DNA from: an uncultured Clostridium sp.
GTDB taxonomy: Bacteria > Bacillota > Clostridia > TANB77 > CAG-508
Direction of reading: 5' to 3'
DNA length: 38,781 nt
Assembly (NCBI GenBank): GCA_948471055.1
Contig: CAOKQZ010000021.1
Coordinates: 1 to 38,781, forward strand
Under the pieces are notes generated by a model, which did no database searches, had not been told where the DNA came from, and was given only the letters and a program-made list of their open reading frames with translations. Shown piece by piece: positions 14,896 to 24,505 of the stretch (positions are counted from its first letter, which is position 1; the number at the start of each line of letters is the position of its first letter). The translations under genes were made by a program, and so were the position numbers.

Positions 14896-17800
14896 TTAAG
14901 CATTTACTAAATTTAACAAATTCTTTGTTTGTCTGTATAGTTGTAATCTTGATGGCTGTTTTGGTGCATTAATAATTTGTGTGAAATTATTAGTATTTGA
15001 AGTAGTATTTGATATATTATTTGTAGTTGCTGCATTATTACCTTTTAATTGTTCTTTCATATCATTCGCTACTGCTTTAATCCAATATTTATTTTTATGC
15101 AATGGAACAACAGCCTCGTCTCCTTTTCCTTCAAGCAAGTATGGCTTACCTTTTTTTACAACAGTACCCATTTCTAGTTGTGGAATTTGCGGAACATTAA
15201 AACTATGTATCCAGTCAAAAGGTTTAATTCCTACTATTTCAATACCTTTTATCTTTTCTAATATTCCATTTATAGCATTAAAAGGAACCGCTATTACTTT
15301 ATTTATTCCACCTATTATTCCATTAACAACTGTTTTGAAAACATTAACAATTCCTTCTTTTATTCCATCAAAAATTTTTCCTCCTGCACTAAATACATTC
15401 TTTACAGCTTGCCATGCATTTGAAAATATATTTTTAAACCAATCAGTAACATGAGAAAATGCATTTTGTATGCCTTGCCAAATTCCTCCAAAGAAATCTC
15501 CTACTCCAGAAAAGGCATTTTTTATACCTTCCCATGCTCCTTGGAACATATTTCTAAACCAATCGCCTATTCCACTAAGTATTGAAGTTACATTATCCCA
15601 AAGACCACCAAAGAACTCTCCAATACCTTGGAAGATTGCTACAATATTGTCCCAAGCTTGTTGAAACATATCTCTAAACCAATTTCCTACATTTGCAAAA
15701 ACATTCTTTATTCCTTCCCATGCTCCGTTGAAAAAATTGTCCTAGTTGTTCTGGTAATTGTGCTAAAGCTTGAAAAATTGCTACAATTATTTGTGGAATT
15801 GCTTTTATTAATTCCATACATATTTGAGGAATTGCCATAACAAGTCCCATAAATAATTGAATTGCTCCTTGTATAAGTGTTGGTAAATTTTCAATTAATA
15901 CTTGTACTATTGTCATAACAATTTTAGGAATTTCAGGTATTAAAGCTTGTATAATTTGTGGTATTGCATCTATTATTCCCATTAGCAATTGAATTGCTCC
16001 TTGTATAATTGCACTTATTCCATTTATTAAACCATTTACTATTGCTTTTATAATTGTTGGTAAAGCATCTAAAATAGCATCTATAATTTGAGGAATAGCA
16101 TCTATAATTCCCATTAATAATTGAACTGCACCATCTATCAAAAGAGGTATCCCTGTTATTAATCCATTCACTATACTATCTATTATTTGTGGTAGAGCAT
16201 TCAAAATTGATTTAATTACTGTTGGTATTGCTTGTACAATTGCCATAAAAAATTGAATCGCTCCATTTATTAGATCTGGAATAGCATTTACTAATGCTTG
16301 TATTACTTTTGGAATCATATCCACTATTGCAGTAACGATTTGCGGTATTGCTGTGGATAATCCCTCTAAAAGATTTGATATTATTTCTACACCAGCATTT
16401 ATTAAATCAGGAGCAAATCCAGCCAATGTATTTATTATCGAAGTAATCAAAGAAGGTATTGCTTCAATCAATCCTTGAATTAATCCTGTAAGGCCAGTTA
16501 ATAAATCTGGTAACATCTCACTTATCATATCTATTATTTGAGGTAGTAATTCATTTAGTAATGATAGTATACTATCAATAACTAATTTTACTTTTGGTAA
16601 TATATTCTCTAAAACAGTACCAACACTATCGATAAAGTTTTCCATCAAAGTATCAAAATTTGAATTTTCATCAGCCATTCCAGTTAATAAATTGGTCCAT
16701 GCTGATTTCATTGATCCTATTGAGCCTTGAATTGTTGTACTAGCTTCTTTTGCTGTTGTACCTGTGATGTCCATTTCCGTTTGAACAATATGTATAGCTT
16801 CTGTAATATCAGCAAAACTATCAATGCTTAAATTTGCCATTTCTCCATTTGCTTTTTTAACCTTATTTGCATCTGCAATAAGCCTTTCCATTTCTGATTT
16901 GGTACCACCATATCCTAGTTTTAGGTTATCTAGCATCGTATAATTTTGTTTAGCAAATCCTTGATAAGCATTTTGAATACTTTCCATGCTTGTACCCATT
17001 TTATTTGCATTATCTGACATATCTGTTATTGCTGTATCGGCAACTTTAGCAGCTTTTTCTGTATCTCCATTTAAACTTTGTAGTAATGAAGCTGAAAAAG
17101 AAGTTACTGTTTCCATATATTCATTAGCAGAAAGTCCTGCTGTTTTATAAGCATTATTTGCGTAGTTTTCAACTATAGGTGCACTATCTTTAAATAAGGT
17201 CTCAACACCACCAACTAATTGTTCATAGTCAGAATATGCTGCTATCGCTTGTTTTCCAACATCAACTATTGCTCCTCCTAATTTCACTAAAGCTCCTATT
17301 CCAGCCTCAATAGCACTTGTTGCTAAATTAGCTAGAACTCCCTTCATAACAGTAAAACCACCTTGAGAAGCTTCATTGGCAGAATCTCCTGCATCCTTTA
17401 TACTTTTATCTAATTTATCTGCAGCTTTATCAACTTTTTCCATTTCCTCTTTATTTTCTTGTAATTCCGTTGATAAAGTTTTTACTTCCTTACCTAATTT
17501 CTTTGCTTCTGTTGAATTTGCTCCATATTGTATAACTGCTTCTTTATATGCTTCCTTTGCTTTATTAACTGCATTTTGTTGTGCTTCAATTGTACTTGAT
17601 AATTGACTTGTTGCACTTTTTGCTTTTTGCTCTGCTGATTGTACTTCTTGTAATTTTGAACTATAATTACTATATTCCTTTTCAGCTTTTGCTACTGTTG
17701 CCTCTTGATTATTTACAGCAACTGTTAAATCTGCAACTTGTTTTTTCATTGATGAGTGAGCCTGTTCTGCTGAACTTAATTGTGCTTCTAAACTTTTTAC

Positions 17801-18136
17801 TTCATCAGAATTTTCTCCATAAGTCCTTTTAGCTTCTTCCAATTTTTGCTTTAATGTTTCAACTGAATTAGCAGATTGCTTTTCATATTTTTGTGCAGTT
17901 TGTAATTGTGATTGATAAGCTTGTAATTTTGAAGTTTGTGCTTCTATTGTTGTTTTTAATTGCTTTAGTTTTGCATTCAAACCATCACTTGATTTTGACC
18001 AATCATCTAACCCTGCACTTGCCTTATTAAATTCTGATTTGGAAACTTTCATTAAATTATTTGCTTCAGTTATATTTCTTTTAAATTCCGATATATCAAG
18101 TTTATATTTGGTTGTTATATCTTCTCCTTTTGACAT
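14896..18136 (-). CDS. Tape measure protein, split by an in-frame CGG
   Basis: A 1079-residue protein if CGG codon 804 (15727-15725) is read as C+GGA. It has an N-terminal coiled coil (residues 1-250), a TP901-like tape-measure core (AYSDYEQLVGGVETLFKD), and long hydrophobic IPQII-type repeats (about 520-790). The zero frame ends in a nonsense tail. The shifted frame continues FFQ-G-AWEGIKNVF. The same protein later holds an intact copy of this repeat (MFQGAWEGIKNAF), so the glycine and its single-residue size are fixed by an internal control. It ends with a phage-tail linker rich in aromatic repeats. It sets tail length and may help DNA entry. Confidence 0.92.
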
Positions 18137-18163
18137 TCTTACTCACCTCTTTTTTAACGCAAA

Positions 18164-18717
18164 TTAAAACCAGCTGTCTCCAGCTGGTCTCCTCTTTGTT
18201 TTTTTCTTTTTTGTTTTACCTTTATCATCATAAATATTTAATCTTCTAACTAATAAAAAAACTTCCTTTATTTTTTCCCTTCTTATTGAAAACGGTGTAA
18301 CTGCGGGAAATCGTTCGCAAATTTGCATTTCCAATTCAAAGAATATCTGATAAAGGGGAACATCAGATATGTCCCCCTCTTCTAGTTTTTTCCGTTTTTT
18401 CCATTAGTTATTTGATTAATTGAATATGTTACTATATTAGCTAAAACATCTACGATTTCTTTTATAGATGTTTTTCTTAATTCTTCATCTGTCAATCCCT
18501 CAAATACATCTTTAAGTAATGGTTTAACAATATCCATAGAATGTGCAAGTACTTTTGCAACAGCTTTAATTAATTCTGTTTTATCTCCAGCTTGGATATT
18601 ATCAATATCAATAATATTTAATAGATCCTCTACTGTTCCAAACATTAAATCGTATGTTTCTGCAGTATAAGTTTTAACTACTTTTCTTTTTTCATAAATA
18701 TTTAATTTTAAATCCAT
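18164..18717 (-). CDS. Tail assembly chaperone fusion product (GT) by -1 frameshift
   Basis: The G frame (18717-18382) ends GGA AAA AAC TAG. The heptamer A AAA AAC in the zero frame is a canonical -1 slippery site placed one codon before the stop. Slipping back one base opens a 73-residue extension from 18385 to the stop at 18164 (LEEGDISDVPLYQIFFELEM, RFPAVTPFSIRREK, VRRLNIYDDKGK), matching the T-part of Firmicutes chaperones. The fusion would be 184 residues. Such pairs bind the tape measure protein during tail assembly. A hairpin follows within its last codons. Confidence 0.85.
18169..18188 (-). terminator. Hairpin with GNRA loop overlapping the chaperone end
   Basis: ACCAGCTG (18169-18176) pairs with CAGCTGGT (18181-18188) in 8 bp around a GAGA loop on the minus strand, followed by TTTTAATTT. 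It may act as a weak terminator or as a regulator between chaperone and tape measure expression. Confidence 0.55.
18382..18717 (-). CDS. Tail assembly chaperone (G frame)
   Basis: A 111-residue protein, start ATG 18717 behind AGGAGG. KLNIYEKRKVVKTYTAETYD followed by LMFGTVEDLLNIID and SYSINQITNGKNGKN matches phage gpG-like chaperones. The last codons repeat GGA AAA AAC twice; the second copy makes the slippery site described for the fusion product. Most ribosomes stop here; a fraction shift. Confidence 0.85.
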   Translation of the reverse strand: MDLKLNIYEKRKVVKTYTAETYDLMFGTVEDLLNIIDIDNIQAGDKTELIKAVAKVLAHSMDIVKPLLKDVFEGLTDEELRKTSIKEIVDVLANIVTYSINQITNGKNGKN

Positions 18718-18728
18718 TTTTTATCCTC

Positions 18729-19358
18729 CTAGGCCTCAATTGCTATTTTTTTCAAAGTATCTATTGTTGTAACAGTATCAAAGAATGTACTTACATCAGC
18801 ACGATTTTTTGCAACATCAACATTGATAGCTTTTGCGGTTTTACCTGTCTTATCAAATTTATGTGTTGTAGAAATTCCTGTGTAAGTTACTTCTTGACCA
18901 TTTGAATCTGTTCCGTCATTTTCTGTTGCATGAGTATTATCAGGAATATTGAATGTTCCTTTATGTCTCCATACATATATTTCATCACCATTAGTTTTCT
19001 TTGTTTTATACCCTAAAGCAAAATATTTTACTTTTCTTTCTCCCTCTATTAATGTTCCTGTTTCTTCATCATAGTCTTGACCTGTAATCAAGGCTAATTT
19101 ATCTTGAGGAATTACAGATACAGAACATTTAATTTCATCTGCCCCAGTAGAATTAATAACTATTGCTGCCATATTATTATAATATTTTGATTCACTTGAA
19201 TTACTTGTAGTTTTTGAAATTTCTCCAACACCAGCTAGTTCAATTACTTCTCCTGTTGTATATCCTTCTCCCTCTTTATTATTATCTGTCAATACTTCAG
19301 CTATAACTAAATCTGTCACACCTCTATATTCAACAATTTCATCAAGATTTTGGTTCAT
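18729..19358 (-). CDS. Major tail tube protein
   Basis: A 209-residue protein, start ATG 19358 after AGGAGG. EYRGVTDLVIAEVLTDNN at the start and VKYFALGYKTKKTNGDEIYV then WRHKGTFNIPD with TDSNGQEVTYTGISTTHKF match phi13-type major tail proteins. It forms the tail tube. No CGG codon. Confidence 0.85.
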   Translation of the reverse strand: MNQNLDEIVEYRGVTDLVIAEVLTDNNKEGEGYTTGEVIELAGVGEISKTTSNSSESKYYNNMAAIVINSTGADEIKCSVSVIPQDKLALITGQDYDEETGTLIEGERKVKYFALGYKTKKTNGDEIYVWRHKGTFNIPDNTHATENDGTDSNGQEVTYTGISTTHKFDKTGKTAKAINVDVAKNRADVSTFFDTVTTIDTLKKIAIEA

Positions 19359-19369
19359 GTCTTTACCTC

Positions 19370-19711
19370 CTATTTTTCTATTATTTTGACGTTTATTCCA
19401 CGTCCTGTGTGAGTTACCTCATCACTTCTTACATCATGACCTTTTCCATAAATTATAAATTTATGTTCTTTTAATTTTTCTTTTGCCTTTATTAACATTG
19501 TATTTACTAAACTTGGATTGCTCGAATAAAAATTCAAATCAAAATCCCATATTATAGAATTTTCTTTATTATTATAGAACTCATCTCCATCTGAGTTATT
19601 GTTCCAAAAAGTAAAAAAACTTTCAGGATATGGTTCATTTACCCCTAGCGATCCTTGTCGAAATATTGGATAGCCTAACGATTCAACTGTGCTTATTAAT
19701 AAATCTTCCAT
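19370..19711 (-). CDS. Tail terminator / minor head-tail protein
   Basis: A 113-residue protein, start ATG 19711 behind AAGGAGG. ESFFTFWNNNSDGDEFYNN and WDFDLNFYSSNPSLV follow the gpU-like/DUF806-type tail terminator pattern (W/F.F.IY.Y...). It would cap the tail where it joins the head. Position between gp10-like and tube genes fits. Confidence 0.75.
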   Translation of the reverse strand: MEDLLISTVESLGYPIFRQGSLGVNEPYPESFFTFWNNNSDGDEFYNNKENSIIWDFDLNFYSSNPSLVNTMLIKAKEKLKEHKFIIYGKGHDVRSDEVTHTGRGINVKIIEK

Positions 19712-19712
19712 A

Positions 19713-20123
19713 TTAACCGTTTAACCTCCTTATTTCATTATAGAATATTTCTTTTTGTGCTTCAGCAACTTCTTGCTGTGTACTTTTACTCCAAAAAGCA
19801 TTATACATTTTTTGATCCTTTTTCATTCTTGGAGTACCATACATTAAAAATATTGAAGCAAGTCCACCCTCACTAATACTAAATCCTGTCTTTATACTTG
19901 CTACTGTTCCAGTCCATTCAATTTCCGCTTCTTTGCGTAAACTCTTCTCTGTTTGATGTGTTTGATTATGTGGTGTTATAGCATCTTCTGCTTTTTGTGT
20001 AATTATTTTATGTGTTTTCTTTAAGGCCTTTTCTGAAATGTTTTTTACATTTCCATTTAATTTAGTAAGTCTTGATATTGCTTCTTCAAATCCATCAAAC
20101 TCTATACGTGTTTTGCTACTCAT
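19713..20123 (-). CDS. HK97 gp10-family tail/head joining protein
   Basis: A 136-residue protein, start ATG 20123 behind AGGTGG (the upstream extension of the frame is not needed). FEEAISRLTKLNGNVKNISE then KALKKTHKIITQKAEDAITPH matches HK97 gp10 family proteins with their conserved A.KP.VP.......K-type segment. It belongs to the connector block. Confidence 0.8.
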   Translation of the reverse strand: MSSKTRIEFDGFEEAISRLTKLNGNVKNISEKALKKTHKIITQKAEDAITPHNQTHQTEKSLRKEAEIEWTGTVASIKTGFSISEGGLASIFLMYGTPRMKKDQKMYNAFWSKSTQQEVAEAQKEIFYNEIRRLNG

Positions 20124-20124
20124 C

Positions 20125-20514
20125 TTAAGCACCACCTTTTACACGTCTTACTTTGAATTTTAAAAATTGATGCCTTTGATTTATATCTTCTGGTTCATTA
20201 ATAATATCAAATATAGCATTATCACTAGCTCTAACAATTCTGCAATTGCTAGTAATCTCTGGTCTATACCAAGTTTCTATATTTGCAGTATCTTCTATGG
20301 AATATATCCCATTTATTGTTTTTTCTGTTCCACCATAAGTTTTGAAACTTCCAAAAAATAAATTTATAGGTTTACCATTTTTATCTTTTACAGATAAAGC
20401 TTCTTCAACTGTCGGATATTGTTTTTGATTAACACCCTTTATTTTAGAGACTGATTTCGGAACCAATAATATAAGTGGAATAGGGTTTTTTATTTCTAAT
20501 CTATAATCACTCAT
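20125..20514 (-). CDS. Head closure / head-tail adaptor protein
   Basis: A 129-residue protein; ATG 20514 (MSDYRLEIKNPI) has a GGTGAT ribosome site and overlaps the connector gene by eight bases. The upstream part of the frame overlaps that gene too far to be translated. Beta-rich, with IYSIEDTANIETWYRPEI and DIINEPEDINQRHQFLKFKV, typical of Firmicutes head closure proteins by position and pattern. Confidence 0.7.
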   Translation of the reverse strand: MSDYRLEIKNPIPLILLVPKSVSKIKGVNQKQYPTVEEALSVKDKNGKPINLFFGSFKTYGGTEKTINGIYSIEDTANIETWYRPEITSNCRIVRASDNAIFDIINEPEDINQRHQFLKFKVRRVKGGA

Positions 20515-20812
20515 CTTTATCACCTTCACTATTCTCTTTGGTGTTTTCTTTTTCAATATCAGAACTATCTTTGCCACTTAATTGAATTGCTCTTTGTAAG
20601 AAATATGGAGAGAACGATGTCCCCCCACTTCCATAATTCCATAAATCTGATACTCCTCTTGCAATTACACCAACTGTCGAAGAAGCATTAACAACCTCTT
20701 TTTTTACTCCACCATCTAGAAGAAATTGCTTTACATCCTCAATATAGCCTTGAATTGTATCATCTTGATAGTCTCCAGTAAGTCCGAGACGATTTTTTAC
20801 TTCTTCTAACAT
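20507..20812 (-). CDS. Head-tail connector (gp6-like)
   Basis: A 101-residue protein, start ATG 20812 behind AAGGAG. LEEVKNRLGLTGDYQDDTIQ and YIEDVKQFLLDGGV then GVIARGVSDLWNYGSGG match the helical gp6-like connectors. The last residues are acidic (SEGDKDE). First of the connector genes after the capsid. Confidence 0.85.
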   Translation of the reverse strand: MLEEVKNRLGLTGDYQDDTIQGYIEDVKQFLLDGGVKKEVVNASSTVGVIARGVSDLWNYGSGGTSFSPYFLQRAIQLSGKDSSDIEKENTKENSEGDKDE

Positions 20813-20825
20813 ATTACTTACTCCT

Positions 20826-21176
20826 TTAACCTAGTTTTTCAACTAATCTTCTTGAATCAGCTAATAATTCTTTAGCTCTATCTTTATCAACATATATTTC
20901 ATCATTAACTACATAATCTTGTTTAGTGTATTTATCAGTAAAAGCAATTAAAACTTTTAATCTTACACTATTAGCTTTCGATTCTTTTTTTGATTTTTCT
21001 TCTGCTTCAGCTTTTGCTTTTGCTTCTTCCTCTGCTTTGGCTTTTTCTTCTGCTTCAGCCTTTGCCTTTGCTTCCTCTTCTGCCTTGGCTTTTTCTTCTG
21101 CTTCAGCCTTTGCCTTTGCTTCCTCTTCTGCCTTTAATTTTTCTTCATCATTTACATTCTCTTGTTTTGTTGCCAT
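20826..21176 (-). CDS. Phage protein with tandem [14 protein letters not shown] repeats
   Basis: A 116-residue protein, start ATG 21176 ([20 protein letters not shown]) behind AGGAGG. Residues about 13-62 are a highly charged helix made of three 16-residue repeats encoded by 48-bp repeats. The C-terminal domain ([20 protein letters not shown] then [14 protein letters not shown]) resembles small Rho-N-like or capsid-associated proteins placed after the major capsid. Role unclear: a capsid accessory or stabilising helix. Confidence 0.7.
   Translation of the reverse strand: MATKQENVNDEEKLKAEEEAKAKAEAEEKAKAEEEAKAKAEAEEKAKAEEEAKAKAEAEEKSKKESKANSVRLKVLIAFTDKYTKQDYVVNDEIYVDKDRAKELLADSRRLVEKLG
20994..21137. 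repeat. 48-bp tandem repeat, three copies
   Basis: Unit starts at 20994, 21042 and 21090. The second and third copies are nearly identical; the first has several silent changes. Each codes for 16 residues of the charged helix. Confidence 0.85.
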
Positions 21177-21229
21177 TTTATATGACCTCCTTTTTAAATA
21201 ATTAATCAAGGGGATTTTCATCCCCTTTC

Positions 21230-22627
21230 TTAAGCCTTAACAGCTTTTTTTAACAAATAAATATAGTTAGTATTTAGTGGTTTACCATCTAAAATTACTA
21301 AACCTTTTGTAATCCATTTGTTTTTATCTTCATCGAAATATCTCTTGTATCCGAAAGTCATATTTGAGTTAATACCATATGCTTCTTCAGGTACCCAGAA
21401 TATTCCGAAATACTCTCCATTTGCACATAAGTCAAATGATTTGAATAAATCTTGCTCTGTTCTAAGTACAGGATATTCATTAAATTTATATTGTTTGTCG
21501 CTAACATCAAATCCCGCTTTGTCAATTGGTTGACCATTAGCATCTTTTAATGTACATAGGTTTCCTACATATGTTTGTTTTGCCATTGCAAATTCTGGAT
21601 TTGCACCTTCCATACCGATAGGAATATTAGCAAATAATTTCTTTTCCCATTGTGTCCAATCCGCAATTTCCTCTTCTGTAAATTCTATAATGTTAGCTTC
21701 TGGAATTCTTTTTAATCCTGCTGCAACATCTGTTAAAATTCCTGTTGGTTGTCCATCTCCTGTTCCTCTTAATACTGCTTCATCTCTTGCTTTTAAATAA
21801 GCTTTTAATAATGCTTTCACTAATTCTTTTTCAAATACTTCAACAGATAAAATGCTTTGTAGTAATGATTGTGCTATTCTTACTTCTCCAATATGATATG
21901 AGAATATAACACTTCCTTTTACTCCTCCTGCATCTTGCTCATCGCTAACTCCATGTTCTTTATCTTTTCCATCAGTTCCACCCCATGTAAATGTTGCTTC
22001 AAATTCACTTATAGGAATTTCAACACCACCTTGAACATTTAACATACGAACTCTTGAAGAAAATTGTCCATAAGATTTTTCAATTCCTTGAATTAATTCT
22101 TGTAAAACTGTATGTGGAATTAATACTCCTAGTGCATCACTTGTTACTTCTCCTGCTGCTCTATTTTCGCTTCTATATTGAGTTAAGATTTCATTTAGTC
22201 TTTCACTTCTTTCTCCTGTTTGTGCATAATGTTTGAATGCTGTTCTATATTCCATTGAAGAAAGTACATCTTCATCATTAGAAGCTTGTCCTCTTTGGTT
22301 CATTTGAGCAGATCCAACAATATTAAATACTGCATTTGGATTAAATCCATTTGCACTTCTACCTTCATTTGCTCCATCATTATTTCTTGCACTTCTGTTG
22401 TTTTCTCCTTCGCCTTCTCCTTCTCCGTCACCATTTCCATCATTGTTGTCATCTTTTTCTAGTTCCTTTAATTGTTCTTCTGCCTCATTAATTTCATCAC
22501 GCAATGCTATTAAGTTTTCTCCTAGGCTTCTAACCTCATCAATGTTTTGTGAGTTTTTCATTTTTTCTTCCTTTGCTTTTAATTCTTGTCTTTTTCTTTC
22601 AATTAATTTTTGTAAAAATTTTTTCAT
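21230..22627 (-). CDS. Major capsid protein (HK97 fold)
   Basis: A 465-residue protein, start ATG 22627 behind AGGAGG. Residues 1-60 are a coiled coil (scaffold delta domain), then a linker [11 protein letters not shown], then the HK97 core: [48 protein letters not shown] and [12 protein letters not shown]. The delta domain is removed by the adjacent protease. No CGG codon anywhere in this high-expression gene. Confidence 0.92.
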   Translation of the reverse strand: MKKFLQKLIERKRQELKAKEEKMKNSQNIDEVRSLGENLIALRDEINEAEEQLKELEKDDNNDGNGDGEGEGEGENNRSARNNDGANEGRSANGFNPNAVFNIVGSAQMNQRGQASNDEDVLSSMEYRTAFKHYAQTGERSERLNEILTQYRSENRAAGEVTSDALGVLIPHTVLQELIQGIEKSYGQFSSRVRMLNVQGGVEIPISEFEATFTWGGTDGKDKEHGVSDEQDAGGVKGSVIFSYHIGEVRIAQSLLQSILSVEVFEKELVKALLKAYLKARDEAVLRGTGDGQPTGILTDVAAGLKRIPEANIIEFTEEEIADWTQWEKKLFANIPIGMEGANPEFAMAKQTYVGNLCTLKDANGQPIDKAGFDVSDKQYKFNEYPVLRTEQDLFKSFDLCANGEYFGIFWVPEEAYGINSNMTFGYKRYFDEDKNKWITKGLVILDGKPLNTNYIYLLKKAVKA

Positions 22628-22629
22628 AT

Positions 22630-23268
22630 CTAAAATCCTCCTAATAAATATTTTATTTTAAGCTTTTCTAGCTCCAGTTTATTTGAAGAAGTGTCCACCT
22701 CTCCACTCCTAGCAGTCTCCACCGCTATGCGTGCAGTCTCCACCGCACTTTTATCTCTAGCAGATATTGAAGTTTCCTCATAAGCTGGAAATGTTACTGC
22801 ACTAACTTCAACAACTGTCGAAATCGATTTAATGTGTCTTGTAGGATAATCACTATCAAGATTTTCCCATTCTTCATCATCTATTCCAAACATGAAAGAC
22901 ATACCAGTTATATCTCCACGTTCAATAGCACTATATAAGTTTCTAGCTTCTGTATTATTTTCTGTATCTAATTCTACTTGAATTTCCATTCCTTCATCAT
23001 CTACAGATAATTGCATTGTAGAATTCTTTGAATTTCTTCTTGACCTCGCTAATGGAACTTTAGATTGATCGTGATTTACTAAAAATCTAACATCCTCTAG
23101 ATTTGTCTTTTTCAAAGCTCCTTTTTCAATTACTTCTGCAAACATTCCAGCAATATCAGTTTTACTATCGTAGACAATTGGTCTACCTACAATTATGTTT
23201 CCTCTTTTTTCATCTTTTTCTGCTCTAATTTCAAAGTCATAATTTCTTCTAATTAACTCATTCTTCAT
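22630..23268 (-). CDS. HK97-type prohead protease
   Basis: A 212-residue serine protease, start ATG 23268 behind GGAGGT, overlapping the portal gene by eleven bases. GRPIVYDSKTDIAG, VRFLVNHDQSKVPLARS (catalytic His) and IERGDITGMSFMF (catalytic Ser) match the family; it cleaves the capsid delta domain. The C-terminal repeats AVETARIAVETARSG are probably flexible tail. Confidence 0.88.
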   Translation of the reverse strand: MKNELIRRNYDFEIRAEKDEKRGNIIVGRPIVYDSKTDIAGMFAEVIEKGALKKTNLEDVRFLVNHDQSKVPLARSRRNSKNSTMQLSVDDEGMEIQVELDTENNTEARNLYSAIERGDITGMSFMFGIDDEEWENLDSDYPTRHIKSISTVVEVSAVTFPAYEETSISARDKSAVETARIAVETARSGEVDTSSNKLELEKLKIKYLLGGF

Positions 23269-24499
23269 TTTTTGTACCTCCATCATTATTACTATTTTGT
23301 TTTTTATCTTGCTTTACCTTATTGTTTTCAGCATTTGATTTATTACTTGACATTGCAATTTGCCCTGCAAGTTCTTTTAATGGTCTCATTCCAAATGCAC
23401 TTCTAACTTCATTTTTGTAACAACTTGCACTATCAACTAGCAAATTAAATAAATCTATCTTTTGTCCTGTATCCATAAAAATTAATTCATGTGGATATAA
23501 CAATATTTTGTTTCCAAAACCTTTCTCTCTGTCTGTAAATAATGGCATTGTAAAAGATTCGCCTGTTCTTTTTAATACTGGTTCCAAACTTTTTTGATAA
23601 AAAGCCTCATATTGTTCTTTCGTGTAATCTCCTGTCAAAATAGGAAGTGATACACCAAAGTTTCTTAGTATCTTTTCATCAATAAATTTTAATGTAGTAG
23701 CATCTACCAATTGAATTTTATTTTGAAATGGTATAAACTCTCCTTTTATATCTAAAGGAAGAAATCCGCTTTCATTATTTGCTAAATGTTTCTCTATTTC
23801 TTGGATGTTCTTTTCCATTTTTCCATCATCCATTAATGTGTTATATTTAACAACTCCATTTATAGCAAATGAACTTTTTAGTGCCTTTGAAACTCCTTGT
23901 AATAATGTATGGTTTAAATCTAGTGTTTTTAATACTGCTTTATTATCAGGTTGTCCAAATTCATTTCCTCCTAAAAATTCATTAACAGAATACCTATATC
24001 TTATATGTATTACATCTGAATATCTTAAAGTAGTTTCATACCCATTCGCAAATAAAAATTTTATAAATAAATTCCCTGTTGGATCTTGTAAGAATGTAAC
24101 ATTTGTTGGTTGTATTGGATATAGTCCTGTATATGACTTATTTCCCTTATTATCTCTAAAGTATGTAGGAATAATAAAGGCATTATAGTTCAAAAACAAT
24201 TGCCAATATACTTTTTCGAAGAAATCCGTTTGTGTCATTCTTTCATTTGGTTGTTCTAGTAATTTTTGTATATTGCTCTTGTCGACTGGAACTAGATCGT
24301 TTCCTTCTTTCACTATATGATATGGATTTGCCTTTGTTAGTTCCGTTACTAAACATGATATTGCTTGTTGTACTACATCGCTTGCATATATGTCTTGACC
24401 AAATTGTGAAAAAATGGGAGTGTACCCACTTAAAATTTTTGCATATTGCATATTTGTTTTTATATCCTTAAATTTATTAATAAAATCAATTAGTCCCAT
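23258..24499 (-). CDS. Portal protein (HK97 family)
   Basis: A 413-residue protein, start ATG 24499 behind AAGGAG. QAISCLVTELTKANPYHIV, FFEKVYWQLFLNYNAFIIPT and YSDVIHIRYRYS with the late VDSASCYKNEVRSAFGMRP are the standard phage portal pattern. It forms the dodecameric DNA channel in one capsid vertex. Confidence 0.9.
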   Translation of the reverse strand: MGLIDFINKFKDIKTNMQYAKILSGYTPIFSQFGQDIYASDVVQQAISCLVTELTKANPYHIVKEGNDLVPVDKSNIQKLLEQPNERMTQTDFFEKVYWQLFLNYNAFIIPTYFRDNKGNKSYTGLYPIQPTNVTFLQDPTGNLFIKFLFANGYETTLRYSDVIHIRYRYSVNEFLGGNEFGQPDNKAVLKTLDLNHTLLQGVSKALKSSFAINGVVKYNTLMDDGKMEKNIQEIEKHLANNESGFLPLDIKGEFIPFQNKIQLVDATTLKFIDEKILRNFGVSLPILTGDYTKEQYEAFYQKSLEPVLKRTGESFTMPLFTDREKGFGNKILLYPHELIFMDTGQKIDLFNLLVDSASCYKNEVRSAFGMRPLKELAGQIAMSSNKSNAENNKVKQDKKQNSNNDGGTKNEE

Positions 24500-24505
24500 C
24501 TTTAC

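Noticed and set aside
18382..18394. The chaperone frame change as another CGG event
   Set aside because: The required shift is -1 and a canonical A AAA AAC site is present; CGG is not in the zero frame there.
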